Position numbers and translations under genes: made by a program. 64,000 nucleotides of DNA. It comes from Amphiura filiformis (taxonomy: Eukaryota; Echinodermata; Ophiuroidea; Amphilepidida; Amphiuridae). The stretch covers positions 66,677,558 through 66,741,557 of the forward strand of contig NC_092635.1 in the NCBI RefSeq assembly GCF_039555335.1, in the 5' to 3' direction. The first letter of the stretch is position 1; each line of letters opens with the position of its first letter. A model generated the notes under the pieces. The model had not been told where the DNA came from. It was given only the letters and a program-made list of their open reading frames with translations, and searched no databases. This document shows, piece by piece, positions 10,588 through 22,984 of the stretch.

Positions 10588-13500
10588 ATGATTCTTGCAC
10601 TGAATTTGCCGACAATCAAATAGCTTTGACTAGGCCTACATTAGCCGACAATGTTCCAAACTTTAAAACAAGAGAGAATTGATCAAGCCGTTTTTGGATT
10701 ATACCAAAATGTCTTAATACCAGACATAAAGAATCACCAAGGTAGACTTTCCTGTCCCTGGAGTACCAAACATAAAGAATCACCAATATAGACGTTCCTA
10801 TCCCTGGATAACCAAACATAAAAAATCACCAAGGTAGACTTTCCTGTCCCTGGATTACCAAACATAAAAAATCACCAAGGTAGACTGTCCTGTCCCTGGA
10901 TTACCAGACATAACGAATCACCAAGGTAGACTTTCCTGTCCCTGGATTACTAAACATACAGAATCACCAAGGTAGACTTTCCTGTCCCTGGGGTACCAAA
11001 CATAAAGAATCACCAATGTAGACTTTCCTATCCCTGGATAACCAAACATAAAAAATCACCAAGGTAGACTTTCCTGTCTCTGGATTACCAAACATAAAGA
11101 ATCACCAAGGTAGAACTTCCTGTCCCTGGATTACCAAACATAAATAATCACCAAGGTAGACTTGCCTGTCTCTGGATTACCAGACATAAAGAATCACCAA
11201 GTTAGACTTTCCTGTCCATGGATTACCAAACATAAAGAATCACCAAGGTAGACTTTCCTGTCCCTGGATTACCAGACATAAAGAATCACCAAGTTAGACT
11301 TTCCTGTCCATGGATTACCAAACATAAAGAATCACCAAGGTAGACTTTATATGATTCTTGCACTGAATTTGCCGACAATCAAATAGCTTTGACTAGGCCT
11401 ACATTAGCCGACAATGTTCCAAACTTTAAAACAAGAGAGAATTGATCAAGCCGTTTTTGGATTATACCAAAATGTCTTAATACCAGACATAAAGAATCAC
11501 CAAGGTAGACTTTCCTGTCCCTGGAGTACCAAACATAAAGAATCACCAATATAGACTTTCCTATCCCTGGAAAACCAAACATAAAAAATCACCAAGGTAG
11601 ACTTTCCTGTCCCTGGATTACCAAACATAAAAAATCACAAAGGTAGACTGTCCTGTCCCTGGAGTACCAAACATAAAGAATCACCAATGTAGACTTTCCT
11701 ATCCCTGGATAACCAAACATAAAAAATCACCAAGGTAGACTTTCCTGTCTCTGGATTACCAAACATAAAGAATCAGCAAGGTAGACTTTCCTGTCATTGG
11801 ATTACCAAACATAAAGAATCAGCAAGGTAGACGTTTCTGTCCCTGGATTACCAAACATAAAGAATCACCAAGGTAGATTTTCCTGTCCCTGGATATAACC
11901 AAACATTAAGGATCACCGAGGTAGACTTTCCTATCCTTGGATTACCAAACATAAAGAATCACCGACGTAGACTTTCCCTTCCCTGGATAACCAAACATAA
12001 AGAATCACCAAGGTAGACTTTCGTGTCCCTGGATAACCAAACATAAAGAATCACCAAGGTAGACTTTCCTATCCCTGGATAACCAAACATATCACCAAGG
12101 TAGACTTTCCTGTCTCTGGATTACCAAACATAATGAATCACCAAGGTAGACCTTCCTGTCCCTGGATTACCAAACATAAAGAATCACCAAGGTAGACTTT
12201 CCTGTCCCTGGATTACCAGACATAAAGAATCACCAAGTTAGGCTTTCCTGTCCATGGTTTACCAAACATAAAGAATCACCAAGGTAGACTTTCCTGTCCC
12301 TGGATTACCAAACATAAAGAATCACCAAGGTAGACTTTTCTGTCCATGGATTACCAGACATAAAGAATCACCGAGGTAGACTTTCTTGTCCCTGGAGTAC
12401 CAAACATAAAGAATCACCAAGGTAGATTTTCTGTCCCTGATGTACCAAACATAAAGAATCACCAAGGTAGACTTTCCTGTCCCTGGAGTACCAAACATAA
12501 AGAATCACCAAGGCAGACCTTCCTGTCCCTGAACTACCTAACATAAAGAATCACCAAGGCAGACTTTCCTGTCCCTGGATTACCAAACATAAGAATCACC
12601 AAGGTAGACTTTCCTGTCCCTGGATTACCAAACATAAAGAATCACCAAGGTAGGCTTTCTTATCCCTGGACTACCAAACATCACCAAAAAAATGGTAGAC
12701 TTTCCTATTCCTGGATTAACAAACACAAAGAATCACCAAGATAGACTTTCCTATCCCTGGATTTACAAACATAAAGAATCATCAAGGTAGACTTTCCTGT
12801 CCCTGGATTACCAAACATAAAGAATCACCAATGTAGACATTCCTGTCCTCAGATTACCAAACGTAAAGAATCACCAAGGTAGACTTTCTTATCCCTGGAT
12901 TACCATACACAAAGAATCACCAAAGTAGACTTTCCTATCCCTGGATTACCAAACATAAAGAATGACAAAGGTAGACTTTCCTGTCCCTGGATTACCAAAC
13001 ATAAAGAATCACCAAGGTAGACTTTTCTGTCCATGGATTACCAGACATAAAGAATCACCGAGGTAGACTTTCTTGTCCCTGGAGTACCAAACATAAAGAA
13101 TCACCAAGGTAGATTTTCTGTCCCTGATGTACCAAACATAAAGAATCACCAAGGTAGACTTTCCTGTCCCTGGAGTACCAAACATAAAGAATCACCAAGG
13201 CAGACCTTCCTGTCCCTGAACTACCTAACATAAAGAATCACCAAGGCAGACTTTCCTGTCCCTGGATTACCAAACATAAGAATCACCAAGGTAGACTTTC
13301 CTGTCTCTGGATTACCAAACATAAAGAATCACCAAGGTAGGCTTTCTTATCCCTGGACTACCAAACATCACCAAAAAAATGGTAGACTTTCCTATTCCTG
13401 GATTAACAAACACAAAGAATCACCAAGATAGACTTTCCTATCCCTGGATTTACAAACATAAAGAATCATCAAGGTAGACTTTCCTGTCCCTGGATTACCA

Positions 13501-15577
13501 AACATAAAGAATCACCAATGTAGACATTCCTGTCCTCAGATTACCAAACGTAAAGAATCACCAAGGTAGACTTTCTTATCCCTGGATTACCATACACAAA
13601 GAATCACCAAAGTAGACTTTCCTATCCATGGATTACCAAACATAAAGAATGACAAAGATAGACTTTCCTGTCCCTGGATTACCAAACATAAAGAATCAGT
13701 AAGATAGACTTAGTACTGTCCTTGGATTACCAAACATAAAGAATCAGCAAGGTAGACTTTTCTGTCCCTGGATTACCAAACATAAAGAATCACCAAGGTA
13801 GATTTTCCTGTCCCTGGATATAACCAAACATTAAGGATCACCGAGGTAGACTTTCCTATCCTTGGATTACCAAGCATAAAGAATCACCAAGGTAGACTTT
13901 CCTGTCCCTAGATTACCAAACATAAAGAATTACCAAGTTAGACTTTCCTGTCGCTGGATTACCAAACATAAAGAATCAGCAAGGTAGATTTTTCTGTCCT
14001 TGGATTACCAAATATAAAGAATCACCAAGGTAGACCTTCCTGTCCCTGGATTACCAAACATAAAGAATCACCAAGGTAGACTTTTCTGTCCCTGGATTCC
14101 CAAACATAAAGAATCACCAAGGTAGACCTTCCTGTCCCTGGATTACCAAACATAAAGAATCACCAAGGTAGACTTTCCTGTCCCTGGTTTACCAGACATA
14201 AAGAATCACCAAGTTAGACTTTCCTGTCCATGGATTACCAAACATAAAGAATCACCAAGGTAGACTTTTCTGTCCATGGATTACCAGACATAAAGAATCA
14301 CCGAGGTAGACTTTCTTGTCCCTGAAGTACCAAACATAAAGAATCACCAAGGTAGACTTTCCTGTCCCTGTAGTACCAAACATAAAGAATCACCAAGGCA
14401 GACCTTCCTGTCCCTGAAATACCTAACATAAAGAATCACCAAGGCAGACTTTCCTGTCCCTGGATTACCAAACACAAAGAATCACCAAGGTAGACTTTCC
14501 TGTCCATGGATTACCAAACATAAAGAATCACCAAGGTAGACTTTTCTGTCCCTGGATTACCAAACATAAAGAATCACCAAGGTAGACTTTTCTGTCCATG
14601 GATTACCAGACATAAAGAATCACCGAGGTAGACTTTCTTGTCCCTGGAGTACCAAACATAAAGAATCACCAAGGTAGACTTTCTGTCCCTGGAGTACCAA
14701 ACATAAAGAATCACCAAGGCAGACCTTCCTGTCCCTGAAATACCTAACATAAAGAATCACCAAGGCAGACTTTCCTGTCCCTGGATTACCAAACATAAGA
14801 ATCACCAAGGTAGACTTTCCTGTCCCTGGAGTACCAAACATAAAGAGTCACCAAGGTAGGCTTTCCTATCCCTGGACTACCAAACATAAAGTATCACCCA
14901 AAAAAAAGGTAGACTTTCCTATTTCTGGATTAACAAACACAAAGAATCACCAATATAGACTTTCCTATCCCTGGATTAACAAACATAAAGAATCATCAAG
15001 GTAGACTTTCCTGTCCCTGGATTACCAAACATAAAGAATCACCAAGGTAGACATTCCTGTCCTCAGATTACCAAATATAAAGAATCACCAAGGTAGACTT
15101 TCCTATTCCTGGATTAATAAACATAAAGAATAACCAAGGTAGACTTTCCTGTCCCTAGATTACCAAACATAAAGAATTACCAAGTTAGACTTTCATGTCC
15201 CTGGATTACCAAACATAAAGAATCAGCAAGGTAGACTTTCCTGTCCTTGGATTACCAAACATAAAGAATCAGCAAGGGTAGACTTTTCTGTCCCTGGATT
15301 ACCAAACATAAAGAATCACCAAGGTAGATTTTCCTGTCCCTGGATATAACCAAACATTAAGGATCACCGAGGTAGACTTTCCTATCCTTGGATTACCAAA
15401 CATAAAGAATCACCAAGGTAGACTTTCCTGTCCCTGGATTACCAAACATAAAGAATCACTAAGGTAGACTTTCCTGTCCCTGGATTACCAAACATAAAGA
15501 ATCACTAAGGTAGACTTTCCTGTCCCTGGATTACCAAACATAAAGAATCACCAAGATAGACTTTCCTGTCCCTGGGC
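10588..15577. repeat. 5-kb minisatellite, 46-bp unit, with higher-order duplications
   Basis: Roughly 100 copies of a 46-bp unit: ATTACCAAACATAAAGAATC, ACCAAGGTAGACTTTCC, TGTCCCTGG. The array proper runs from about 10705. The leading unique flank (10588-10700) recurs inside the array at 11351-11463, giving a 763-bp segmental duplication. Another block near 12330-13010 is repeated 687 bp later, including a distinctive AAAAAAATGG interruption. Odd units (TTTTCTGTCCATGG) recur at 12341, 13028, 14270 and 14590. Minus-strand frames read GNPGTGKST-like peptides by coincidence. Confidence 0.97.
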
Positions 15578-15877
15578 TTACTTTTTTAGAACCGTTTAGA
15601 TGAAATTATAATGGCATCAGTAGCATTGGATTAAATTATATTGACAATTAACAACTGTAGTATTACATTGCAATCATATTACAAAAACAAAACATAGCAA
15701 ATCGAAACAAAGACAAGCATGCATGTTAAATGAAAATAGGCCTATAACCAAGTCTTTTAACAATGGGCCAACATCATATGATATGAATAGCGCATCTGTT
15801 TTCAAAAGTGGCTTTTAGCACCAATGAACAAAAATGAGACCATCTTTATGACGGGACTCACGGAATATAATATCACC

Positions 15878-15932
15878 CCCCCCACATACACACCCCCACC
15901 CCTCCCACCCCCTCCCCCCCCCGCCACACACA
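15878..15932. repeat. C-rich/CA-rich low-complexity tract
   Basis: Runs of C broken by ACA and CCCTCCC. No function is inferred. Confidence 0.8.
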
Positions 15933-16138
15933 CCCCTAGTGAATAAAATTAAAGTGAATAAGACTGGAATATAACCAAAATTCAAGTTATATACTAAGGA
16001 GCTGTGCTATAATTATGAGCCTAACAATTTCAATCTCCCCCCATTTTTACCCCCATGCTCATAATTATTGCACAGCCCCTAATGTATCTTACAAACATTT
16101 TCCCAAAGGCGTCTACGACTTATTAGCCCTCCATATAC

Positions 16139-16140
16139 AC

Positions 16141-16214
<74 letters not shown>
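16139..16214. repeat. (AAT)n microsatellite
   Basis: About 25 uninterrupted AAT triplets. Confidence 0.98.
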
Positions 16215-16216
<2 letters not shown>

Positions 16217-18308
16217 TAAAGGGTATCTAAAACGTAAGTAAAGAATTAATCTATGTTTATTCGTTTTTGTCCCGGATTTTTGTATAACCAGGCAGAAGAA
16301 GAAAAAGAAAAGTATAAAGGAATAAAAAAAACTAAATCGCTTATAAATTAGGTTATATAATTATTTTGGAGTATTCTATTTTCTGTGAAATATTTAATAT
16401 CATTTTTCATTGAAATGGTGGCAAACAACATTATAAATAAGTATTACTCTACCTCGGCAGAAAACGAAAGACGAGAAAGAAGAGCTATATCGGTTACGAA
16501 TACATCGGCAAAATATAGGGTGAGTCAAAAAAAAAAGGCAAAATAAGAGAAGCTATCCGCCAGAGAATCGTGCATAATATATTTACAAAAGACCTCCATT
16601 TGACGTTTACTTTTTGAAGAAAACCCCTATTCTACTGGGCCTATCAACCGAGATTTTACCCAAATTGGAAGACAACATACTGCAGTTACTGTCCATTTTC
16701 TTATACCTAATACACAGTACTCTCACCATTGACGCGTAACCTCTACATATATAGGTATATGAGCATTACCTAGTTAACGTCACTGTGTGAAAAATAACCG
16801 GCCAATATTTAAAGTACTCTCTGAAATTCTAGAAAATATAGTTTTGTAACATGTCCTAAATTTTTAGCTAATTTAGGTGTTTGGAAATAATCGCACTTTG
16901 GTGTTTTAGGAAGGATATGTAAACGACAGATAACACAAAAAATATGAAGAAATTATTTCCAAACCGTGTTAAGTCTGCAACCATTATGTTTCTCATTTTC
17001 AAGAACTGCTGGTTGACAATATGCAGACTATTGTCTCATTTCGTAAACAAAGGCCCACACATGCACAGTATTGTTACCTTGCGTGTGCTTTATAATCATT
17101 CACCCAACTGAAACTATAATACCAGAAACATGTGTAGTGTGGATTTAACCAGAGAAGATTTGATTTAACATAGTTGAGCTGTTTTTAATGACTGTTATCT
17201 TGGTTTAATAGCTTTTAATGGGGTTTAAGTCCTGCAAAGGTCGTGGTGAATTCTACTGTAGACATGACTGCATCATAAATTTTCTCTGTACAAATGAATG
17301 CCGACACAAATTTTCAAAATTTCAGGAACATTTTTTTTGGAACGTTCGGGACGCCCGTAGAACAGGGTTTTTTCGTCCCCTTTATCTAGTTATATTAAAA
17401 AGCCCGTTAATACTACCATGACTACCGACTGTTCACTCTGACGATTTATATAGACCACATTCACAAGTTCTAGTAAAACACCATTTTCAACACTAAAATT
17501 GCTCAAATGTGTGCAAAGTTGGCACTATAGGCGTGAAAAACAGTATGAAAATCGTAACAACCCAAGGCCCAATAAATATACTCCCAGATAGCAAGACAAC
17601 GTTGGCCCAACGTTGGCAATGGTCGGCATGGTCGCGGTCGGTAAGCCGACGCCAAGCCAACGTTGGACCAACATTGACATGCCAACCTTTAGTCATGGTT
17701 GGTATGGGAACGTCAGGCCAACGTTGGGTCAACGTTGTTATGCCAACCTTATATTATGGTCGGTATGCCAACGTCAAGCCAACGTAGCCAGCCAACCTTA
17801 AAATGACGGTCGGCATGCCAACGTTGGGCCAACGTTGTTGTGCCAACCTTAAATGATGGTCAGTATGCCAACGTCGAGCCAACGTAGCCAGCCAACCTTA
17901 AAATGATGGTCGGTATGCCAACGTTGGGCCAACGTTGTTGTGCCAACCTTAAATGATGGTCGGTATGCCAACGTCGAGCCAACATAGCAAGCCAACCTTA
18001 AAATGACGGTCGGTACGCCGAGGATGGGCCAACGTTGTTGTGCCAACCTTAAAATGATAGTCGGTATGCCAACGTTGCACCAACGTAGCCAGCCAGTCGT
18101 AAAATGACGGTTGTTACGTGGAGGTTGGGCCAATGTCGTCGCACAAACGGCTGGAATCCCAACATTGGACCAACGATGGTATAAGCTGTTGTTCAAGTCA
18201 TGGAAATGGTCATGTTTATAATTATTTTCTTTTTATTACTATAAGGCGTATTAAAGAGTGACATTAAATAAAGACTATAAAAGCCCACTAGATAAACTAA
18301 TAATAATA

Positions 18309-18313
18309 TCAAA

Positions 18314-18369
<56 letters not shown>

Positions 18370-18440
18370 TAATAATAATAATAGGCCTTATGAATAATAA
18401 TGATAATGATATTAAATAATAATGATGATGATAATAATGA
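18309..18440. repeat. (AAT)n microsatellite, imperfect
   Basis: AAT triplets with AAC and GAT interruptions, inside the nested element. Confidence 0.95.
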
Positions 18441-18678
18441 TAATGCTTATACCATACTAGGTATGTAATTATAATAAGAACAATATTGCTAGGAATTAAA
18501 TCAACAGTAAGAATTATATTTTTATATTACTTCTTTTTCTTAAATCAACATTTATAGCAAATTAATGTCATCAATATTCACAGTAAATTTGATCAATATC
18601 CCTAAAAGATGCACTTTGGCAGGTTTAGTCATGAAAATATAGCTTATATTAACTTAAAACACTTGCTGAACTATGTAA

Positions 18679-18751
18679 TCCCAGTTAGCTCAATTGGTAG
18701 AGCATCAGGCTTATAAACAGAAGGTCCCTGGTTCGAATCCCGGTAGGTACT
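18679..18751 (+). tRNA. tRNA-like sequence, probably a pseudogene or SINE head
   Basis: A perfect Pol III A box (TAGCTCAATTGG, 18686-18697) and B box (GGTTCGAATCC, 18730-18740) have normal tRNA spacing. Aligned to a tRNA, the anticodon loop reads CTTATAA, which would give anticodon TAT. The anticodon stem has two mismatches, the T stem one, and the acceptor ends (TCCCAGT and TAGGTAC) do not pair. It is therefore unlikely to be a working tRNA. It may be a decayed tRNA or the Pol III promoter of a SINE captured inside the repeat element. Confidence 0.6.
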
Positions 18752-20339
18752 AAGGTAAGTGACTTGTGTAAAATTAAGGTAGTTAATTTGTCTTCGTTGT
18801 AAAATAGAGAGCCAGGTAATTTAAGACTTAAAGTAAGCACAGTATACACAAGTAACTAATTTTATTCGTTTATTTTTTCTCATTGGGCTTGTTTGTCAAT
18901 GTTGGCTCAACGTTGGCCAAATAACGTTGGCCCAACATCAAAGATTTGACGTTGGCCCAACGTCGCAAATTACATTTGTATTGAGGTTGGGTCAAAGTTG
19001 GGCCGACAGTGGCCCAACGTTGCAGAGGTTGGCGGCCTGGCCAAATCCACGTTGGGCCAACGTCAAAAAACCAACGTTGGCCCAACGTAGTAAGGTCGGT
19101 TCGCTCACGTTTGACCAACGTTGGGCCAACGTAGTGTTGCTATCTGGGCTGTGCCTTGTACCCAAGATAACTTCAACAACAAAGCACAACAAAAACTGTT
19201 TATTTGTACAATGTGTGAACATGAACTTCATTAATCATTCAAATCACAGATTTTAACAGCAACAGCATGATATGTTACAATAGTAGGCCTACCAGCTTCT
19301 TAAAATGTACGGGAGTGTCGGAAAGTGCAACCTTTTCTGAAAGTATCATCATTTTTGGAAAATGTGATTATTTTTGACCAAAGAAATTGTTTTTTCTATT
19401 CACAGGTTTTTGAATTTGTCAAATCAACAAAACTGTACCGGTATGTCAAGTTATGCAAAGAAATGCATGATGCAGTCATGTCTACAGTAGAATTCATCTC
19501 GACCTTTGCATGACTTAAACCCCATTAAAAGCTATTAAACCAAGATAACACTCATTGAAACAGCTCAACTGATTAAATCGGATCTTCTCTGGTTGTGCAC
19601 ATGTGTCTGTTTTACATGTGCGATATCGCAATAAAGCTGGTATTATAGCTTCAGTTGGGTAACCGATTATAAAGGAAACGAAAGGAAACAATGGTATGTG
19701 AACCTTTGTTCACGAAATGAGACAATGGCCTGCTTTTTGTTAACCAGCATTCTTGAAAATGAGCAACATAATGAGTGTTGACTTAACACGGTTTGGAAAT
19801 AATTTCTTCATATTTTTGGTGTTATCTGTCGTTTACATATCCTTCCTAAAACACAAAAACGCCTAAATTAGGCCCTAGCTAAAAATTTAGGACATGTTAC
19901 AAAACTATATTTTCTAGAATTTCATAGAATACTTTAAATGTAGCTTGTACCGTTTTTTTGTGGCATCCTTCAGAACGGAGCGACCCCTCCTGAACATCTA
20001 ACCTAGCTGTAATTTTAGGTCATGTTAGAGAAATATATTTGCTAGAAGTTTCAGTGGAGAATACTTTAAATATTGGCCGGTTATTTTTCACACAGTGATG
20101 TTAACTAGGCAATGCCCATATACCTATAACATACACTGTTTGTAGAGGTCACGCGTCAATGGTGAGAGCACTGTCCCGGGAGCACTGTGTATTGTGTATA
20201 CGAAAACGGACAGTAACTCAGTAACTGCAGTATGGTTTTGTAATTTTAGGGCCTCTGTAGTCAGAGTTATGGTCAGACCCTGATACTAGTACATTTTGTA
20301 GTAGAATAGTAATCCATCACTTAGTGACGCATGGGGGCA

Positions 20340-20640
20340 GTAGACTAGGCTGTGTCTTGTTTCCAGCCTGTTTCCATCGATTCGCCCAGGTGTAGTCCAA
20401 TCAGGTTATATCGATTCGCCCATTGCTGCTCGGAAATGACGTCCAAAACAAAGATGTCTGCAAGGAAACTTGCCGTGTACGGGAAAAAACATAAAGCTTA
20501 ACTACAGCATTGGACGGGTCTAGAGAGAAATTAGAGTGAAATGGAAACTCAGTGACAGCACAATGAAGCAGAGCAGTGTACTATGTTGTTGTCTAATGCA
20601 GCTAGCAGCGATGACATAGGATTTCAATCACGTAAAATTT
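20340..20640 (+). promoter_or_regulatory. Possible promoter-like unique segment
   Basis: A non-repetitive, relatively GC-richer patch between transposons. It contains a CCAAT box (CCAATCAG, near 20397), a CRE/ATF-like TGACGTC (near 20438) and two ATCGATTCGCCCA repeats (near 20378 and 20410). A short ATG frame of 21 codons follows at 20436 (ends TAA at 20501). It could be the start of the ligase gene upstream of its first visible coding exon, but no splice donor connects them convincingly. Confidence 0.25.
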
Positions 20641-20979
20641 CATGTTAATTATTGTCTGTCATGTCTGTCTGCTGATTGTTGTGATAAACCAGCTGATGCT
20701 GATAAAAAATCCATGAATCATGAATATGATATGATCAGCCTGTCAGCATGATCGTGACAATATTTAGACAATGATGGATTATAACATCATGTTCATTCAA
20801 TCATGCATGTATTGTTTACATACAATTTGTAATTATTTAATATCGTGTGATATGTTCACATGTGAATGACAACTGAACATGCTGAAACGACAGTCAGACA
20901 GTCATCATGACCATGCTGACAGACTGTACCGTAACTGGCGTGACGCGTGAGCTCATTATCATGATCATGAGCTTACATA

Positions 20980-21477
20980 TTGCTCGAGAAGTCTAGCCAC
21001 AAATTTGCTCACCGATAGCTTCACATAAGGTTTCTCAAGCCGCTAAATGGGAGGTTTGAGGTCATTGCATTGTTTACTCGAGAACTCTAGCTTCGAATTT
21101 GCACACGATAGTTACGCATTCGATGCTAGAGTACTTTATTATGGTTTTTCGGTCGGACAGCGGTGCAATTTTTTACACCGGAGGTTATTTATTCTATTAA
21201 TGTTGAAATTTGGATGAAAGTTATTTCAATGAGTCAACTGTATCTTTTGAGCAAGATTGGCGTATTTTGGACAGTCTAAAATTTTGCAGTAAGTGTAATT
21301 TTAGCGACATATTTGATGCAATCGCCTGTCGTGATCGGCTGTGTTTACTTCTGAACTTCCATTGCTTTACACGGTGTCATGGTTCAGCGAATCCGACTAG
21401 ATTTTGAATGCAATGTTCTCTAGCCTAGAATGTGAAGCTATCGGTGAGCAAATTCTTGGCTAGAGTTCTCGAGCAAG
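20980..21477. mobile_element. MITE with ~47-bp imperfect TIRs
   Basis: 20980-21026 (TTGCTCGAGAAGTCTAGCC, then GCTCACCGATAGCTTCACAT) is the inverse of 21430-21477. A third partial copy of the same motif (ACTCGAGAACTCTAGC) lies inside at about 21075. No coding content. Confidence 0.78.
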
Positions 21478-21479
21478 TC

Positions 21480-22200
21480 ATTGTGTGAACGGAATCAGAG
21501 GGGTTTTGGGTTAAGCATGCATGTTTTTTTTTTCAAGCATGCAAGGCCAAGGCCAGGGGAGAGTGAGCTCCCGGGCCGAGGAAAAATACATTGTACCGTG
21601 ACCCAACACAAACCCAGATGATTTAATAAAAACAGATGGTGCAAAGTTATCAATAGGCTGAGTAAAAATGAAAACATGTTTCTCTAGTTCAGGTTAAAAA
21701 ACAAATTGGGGATGTGCTGTTTATTTTTTTTATCAAGATATGTAAAGTACTACATGTAAATATACCCATTTAGCATATAATAATGCCTAAAAAGGAGGCT
21801 GGCTTTTTTTTCTTTTTTTTTATTCTGGTAGATAAGCCCCCTATAATGATCCCAGAACCTTTCAGAAGTATTTCTTTTATATTAGCAAGGCTAGATAGTT
21901 TCTCTACTTCCTAGACATCTTTGTTCGAAAGTTATAATTGAATTACCGGTATAACTGATTTTTCAAATTTATTTCATGAAATTAACATTCACGTTTTTTT
22001 TTAAAAAAAGACTATCAAAAGTGCATCTTCCATTCACTGTTTTAATTAATGCATTGTGATGCGCAATTACAGGATTACTTGCAGATCGCAGTAAATGAGC
22101 GTTTGCTTTAGTGACTGTGTGTTTTAAAATGGAAGGTGACCTGGTTCGTTTAAAAAAATCAAATTCTGTTAAAGTGACATATTTAACATAAAATGTTGTC
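21480..22200. other. Unannotated AT-rich stretch
   Basis: Poly-T and poly-A runs and no recognised feature. Confidence 0.45.
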
Positions 22201-22207
22201 CCTTTAA

Positions 22208-22559
22208 GGGGGCACTACACCCCTGCCCAATTTTGTGCATATTTTTGCATTTTTCTCAAAAATTATAGCACATTGGTGACAAGTAGGATATGTATATTAT
22301 AGGGGCAAGGACTGCAACTGCTGCACTGGAAATTTTTTTTCAACACAGACAACAGTTGTGGTGTAATGGTCAAAAATGAGGGAAAACCAATATTTGATCA
22401 ATAAATCAATAACTACTTGCCTTGAGTTACTGAATTTTCAGTGCAGTAGTTGTAGTCCTTGCCCCTATAATATACATATCTTACTTGTCAAAAATGCGCT
22501 ATACTTTTTGAGAAAAATGCAAAAATAGGCAAAAAATTGGCCAGGGGTGTAGTACCCCC
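22208..22559. mobile_element. Palindromic MITE, TTAA target (GGGGGTACTACACCCCT family)
   Basis: Flanked by TTAA at 22204-22207 and 22560-22563. Ends are GGGGGCACTACACCCCTG and CAGGGGTGTAGTACCCCC. Almost the whole element folds back (ATTATAGGGGCAAGGACTGC against its inverse). The same family recurs at 37177-37574. No protein is encoded; it fits a piggyBac-type non-autonomous element. Confidence 0.92.
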
Positions 22560-22654
22560 TTAAAGCTTTCATGAGTCATTGTTTTTCAAAGCTGGATAAC
22601 AGTTTTCATTTTAGCACATTGAATTAGTATGCATTGCTATAGCCAAAATATTTA

Positions 22655-22861
22655 ATTCTCGATCATGAGAGCCAACTTGGGTACGCACAGTTATTTGCAT
22701 CAAGCGTACTACGCAAAGACCGGCGCAGACACAGCTTTTGAGAATTGACCAATCACACGGTCGTTGCTAGGCAAGGCCAAGGTTCGGTCATGCAGGCCGC
22801 GCGATCGTGTTCTATGAAAAGTACGCTGACGCAGAAGGTACATCCTCTCATGATCGAGAAT
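22655..22861. mobile_element. 207-bp MITE with perfect 17-bp TIRs
   Basis: Ends are ATTCTCGATCATGAGAG (22655-22671) and its exact inverse (22845-22861). The TIR contains the palindrome CTCGATCATGAG. The interior is GC-richer than its surroundings. Confidence 0.85.
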
Positions 22862-22984
22862 TTGTTACCGGTACTTTACAACTTTTTCCAGCTTTGAAAA
22901 AAAGAAGCAAATGATTTATAATGGATATTTTAAACGGAATGGAAGATTTTAACTTCAACACTACTACATGTAAGATCTGATTGC

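Larger units (their letters stand above)
17583..19148. mobile_element. Nested element of GTTGGCC-type repeats with its own TIRs
   Basis: Starts CCCAGATAGCAAGACAACGT and ends, inverted, ACGTAGTGTTGCTATCTGGG. Two blocks (about 17600-18190 and 18895-19140) are built from short palindromic words such as CCAACGTTGG and GGCCAACGTTG, with ~65-bp higher units in the first block (CCAACCTTAAAATGA). Between the blocks lie an (AAT)n tract and a tRNA-like sequence. A related fragment begins near the right edge of the window (63957). Confidence 0.85.
16674..20233. mobile_element. Giant inverted-repeat element, ~0.6-0.77-kb arms
   Basis: Left arm 16674-17280 is the diverged reverse complement of 19466-20233. 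Shared landmarks in opposite orientation are ACTGCAGTTACTG, GGCCGGTTATTTTTCACAC, AACACGGTTTGGAAATAA, ACAGATAACACAAAA or its variant, and GAATTCTACTGTAGACATGA. The right arm is longer because a ~130-bp part (ending AATACTTTAAAT) is duplicated within it. The spacer holds a second element (17583-19148). No transposase is visible. A 322-bp relative lies at 46390-46711, so this is a family, not a one-off duplication. Confidence 0.88.

Noticed and set aside
14620..14841. Minus-strand frame with GTGKST motifs resembling a P-loop (Walker A) in tandem
   Set aside because: It is only the translation of the 46-bp minisatellite. 46 is not a multiple of three, the frame drifts, and no ATPase domain surrounds it. 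The same applies to the frames at 10616-10819 and 11379-11582.
10705..15577. CRISPR-like array
   Set aside because: Repeats are directly contiguous with no unique spacers, and the DNA is eukaryotic.
16015..16230. Poly-asparagine frame
   Set aside because: Produced by the (AAT)n microsatellite.
18679..18751. Functional tRNA-Ile(TAT)
   Set aside because: Boxes A and B are intact, but the acceptor ends do not pair and the anticodon and T stems have mismatches.
17613..19256. Overlapping frames on both strands rich in NVGPTLAQRW-like words
   Set aside because: Translations of the palindromic GTTGGCC repeats; both strands are open for the same trivial reason.
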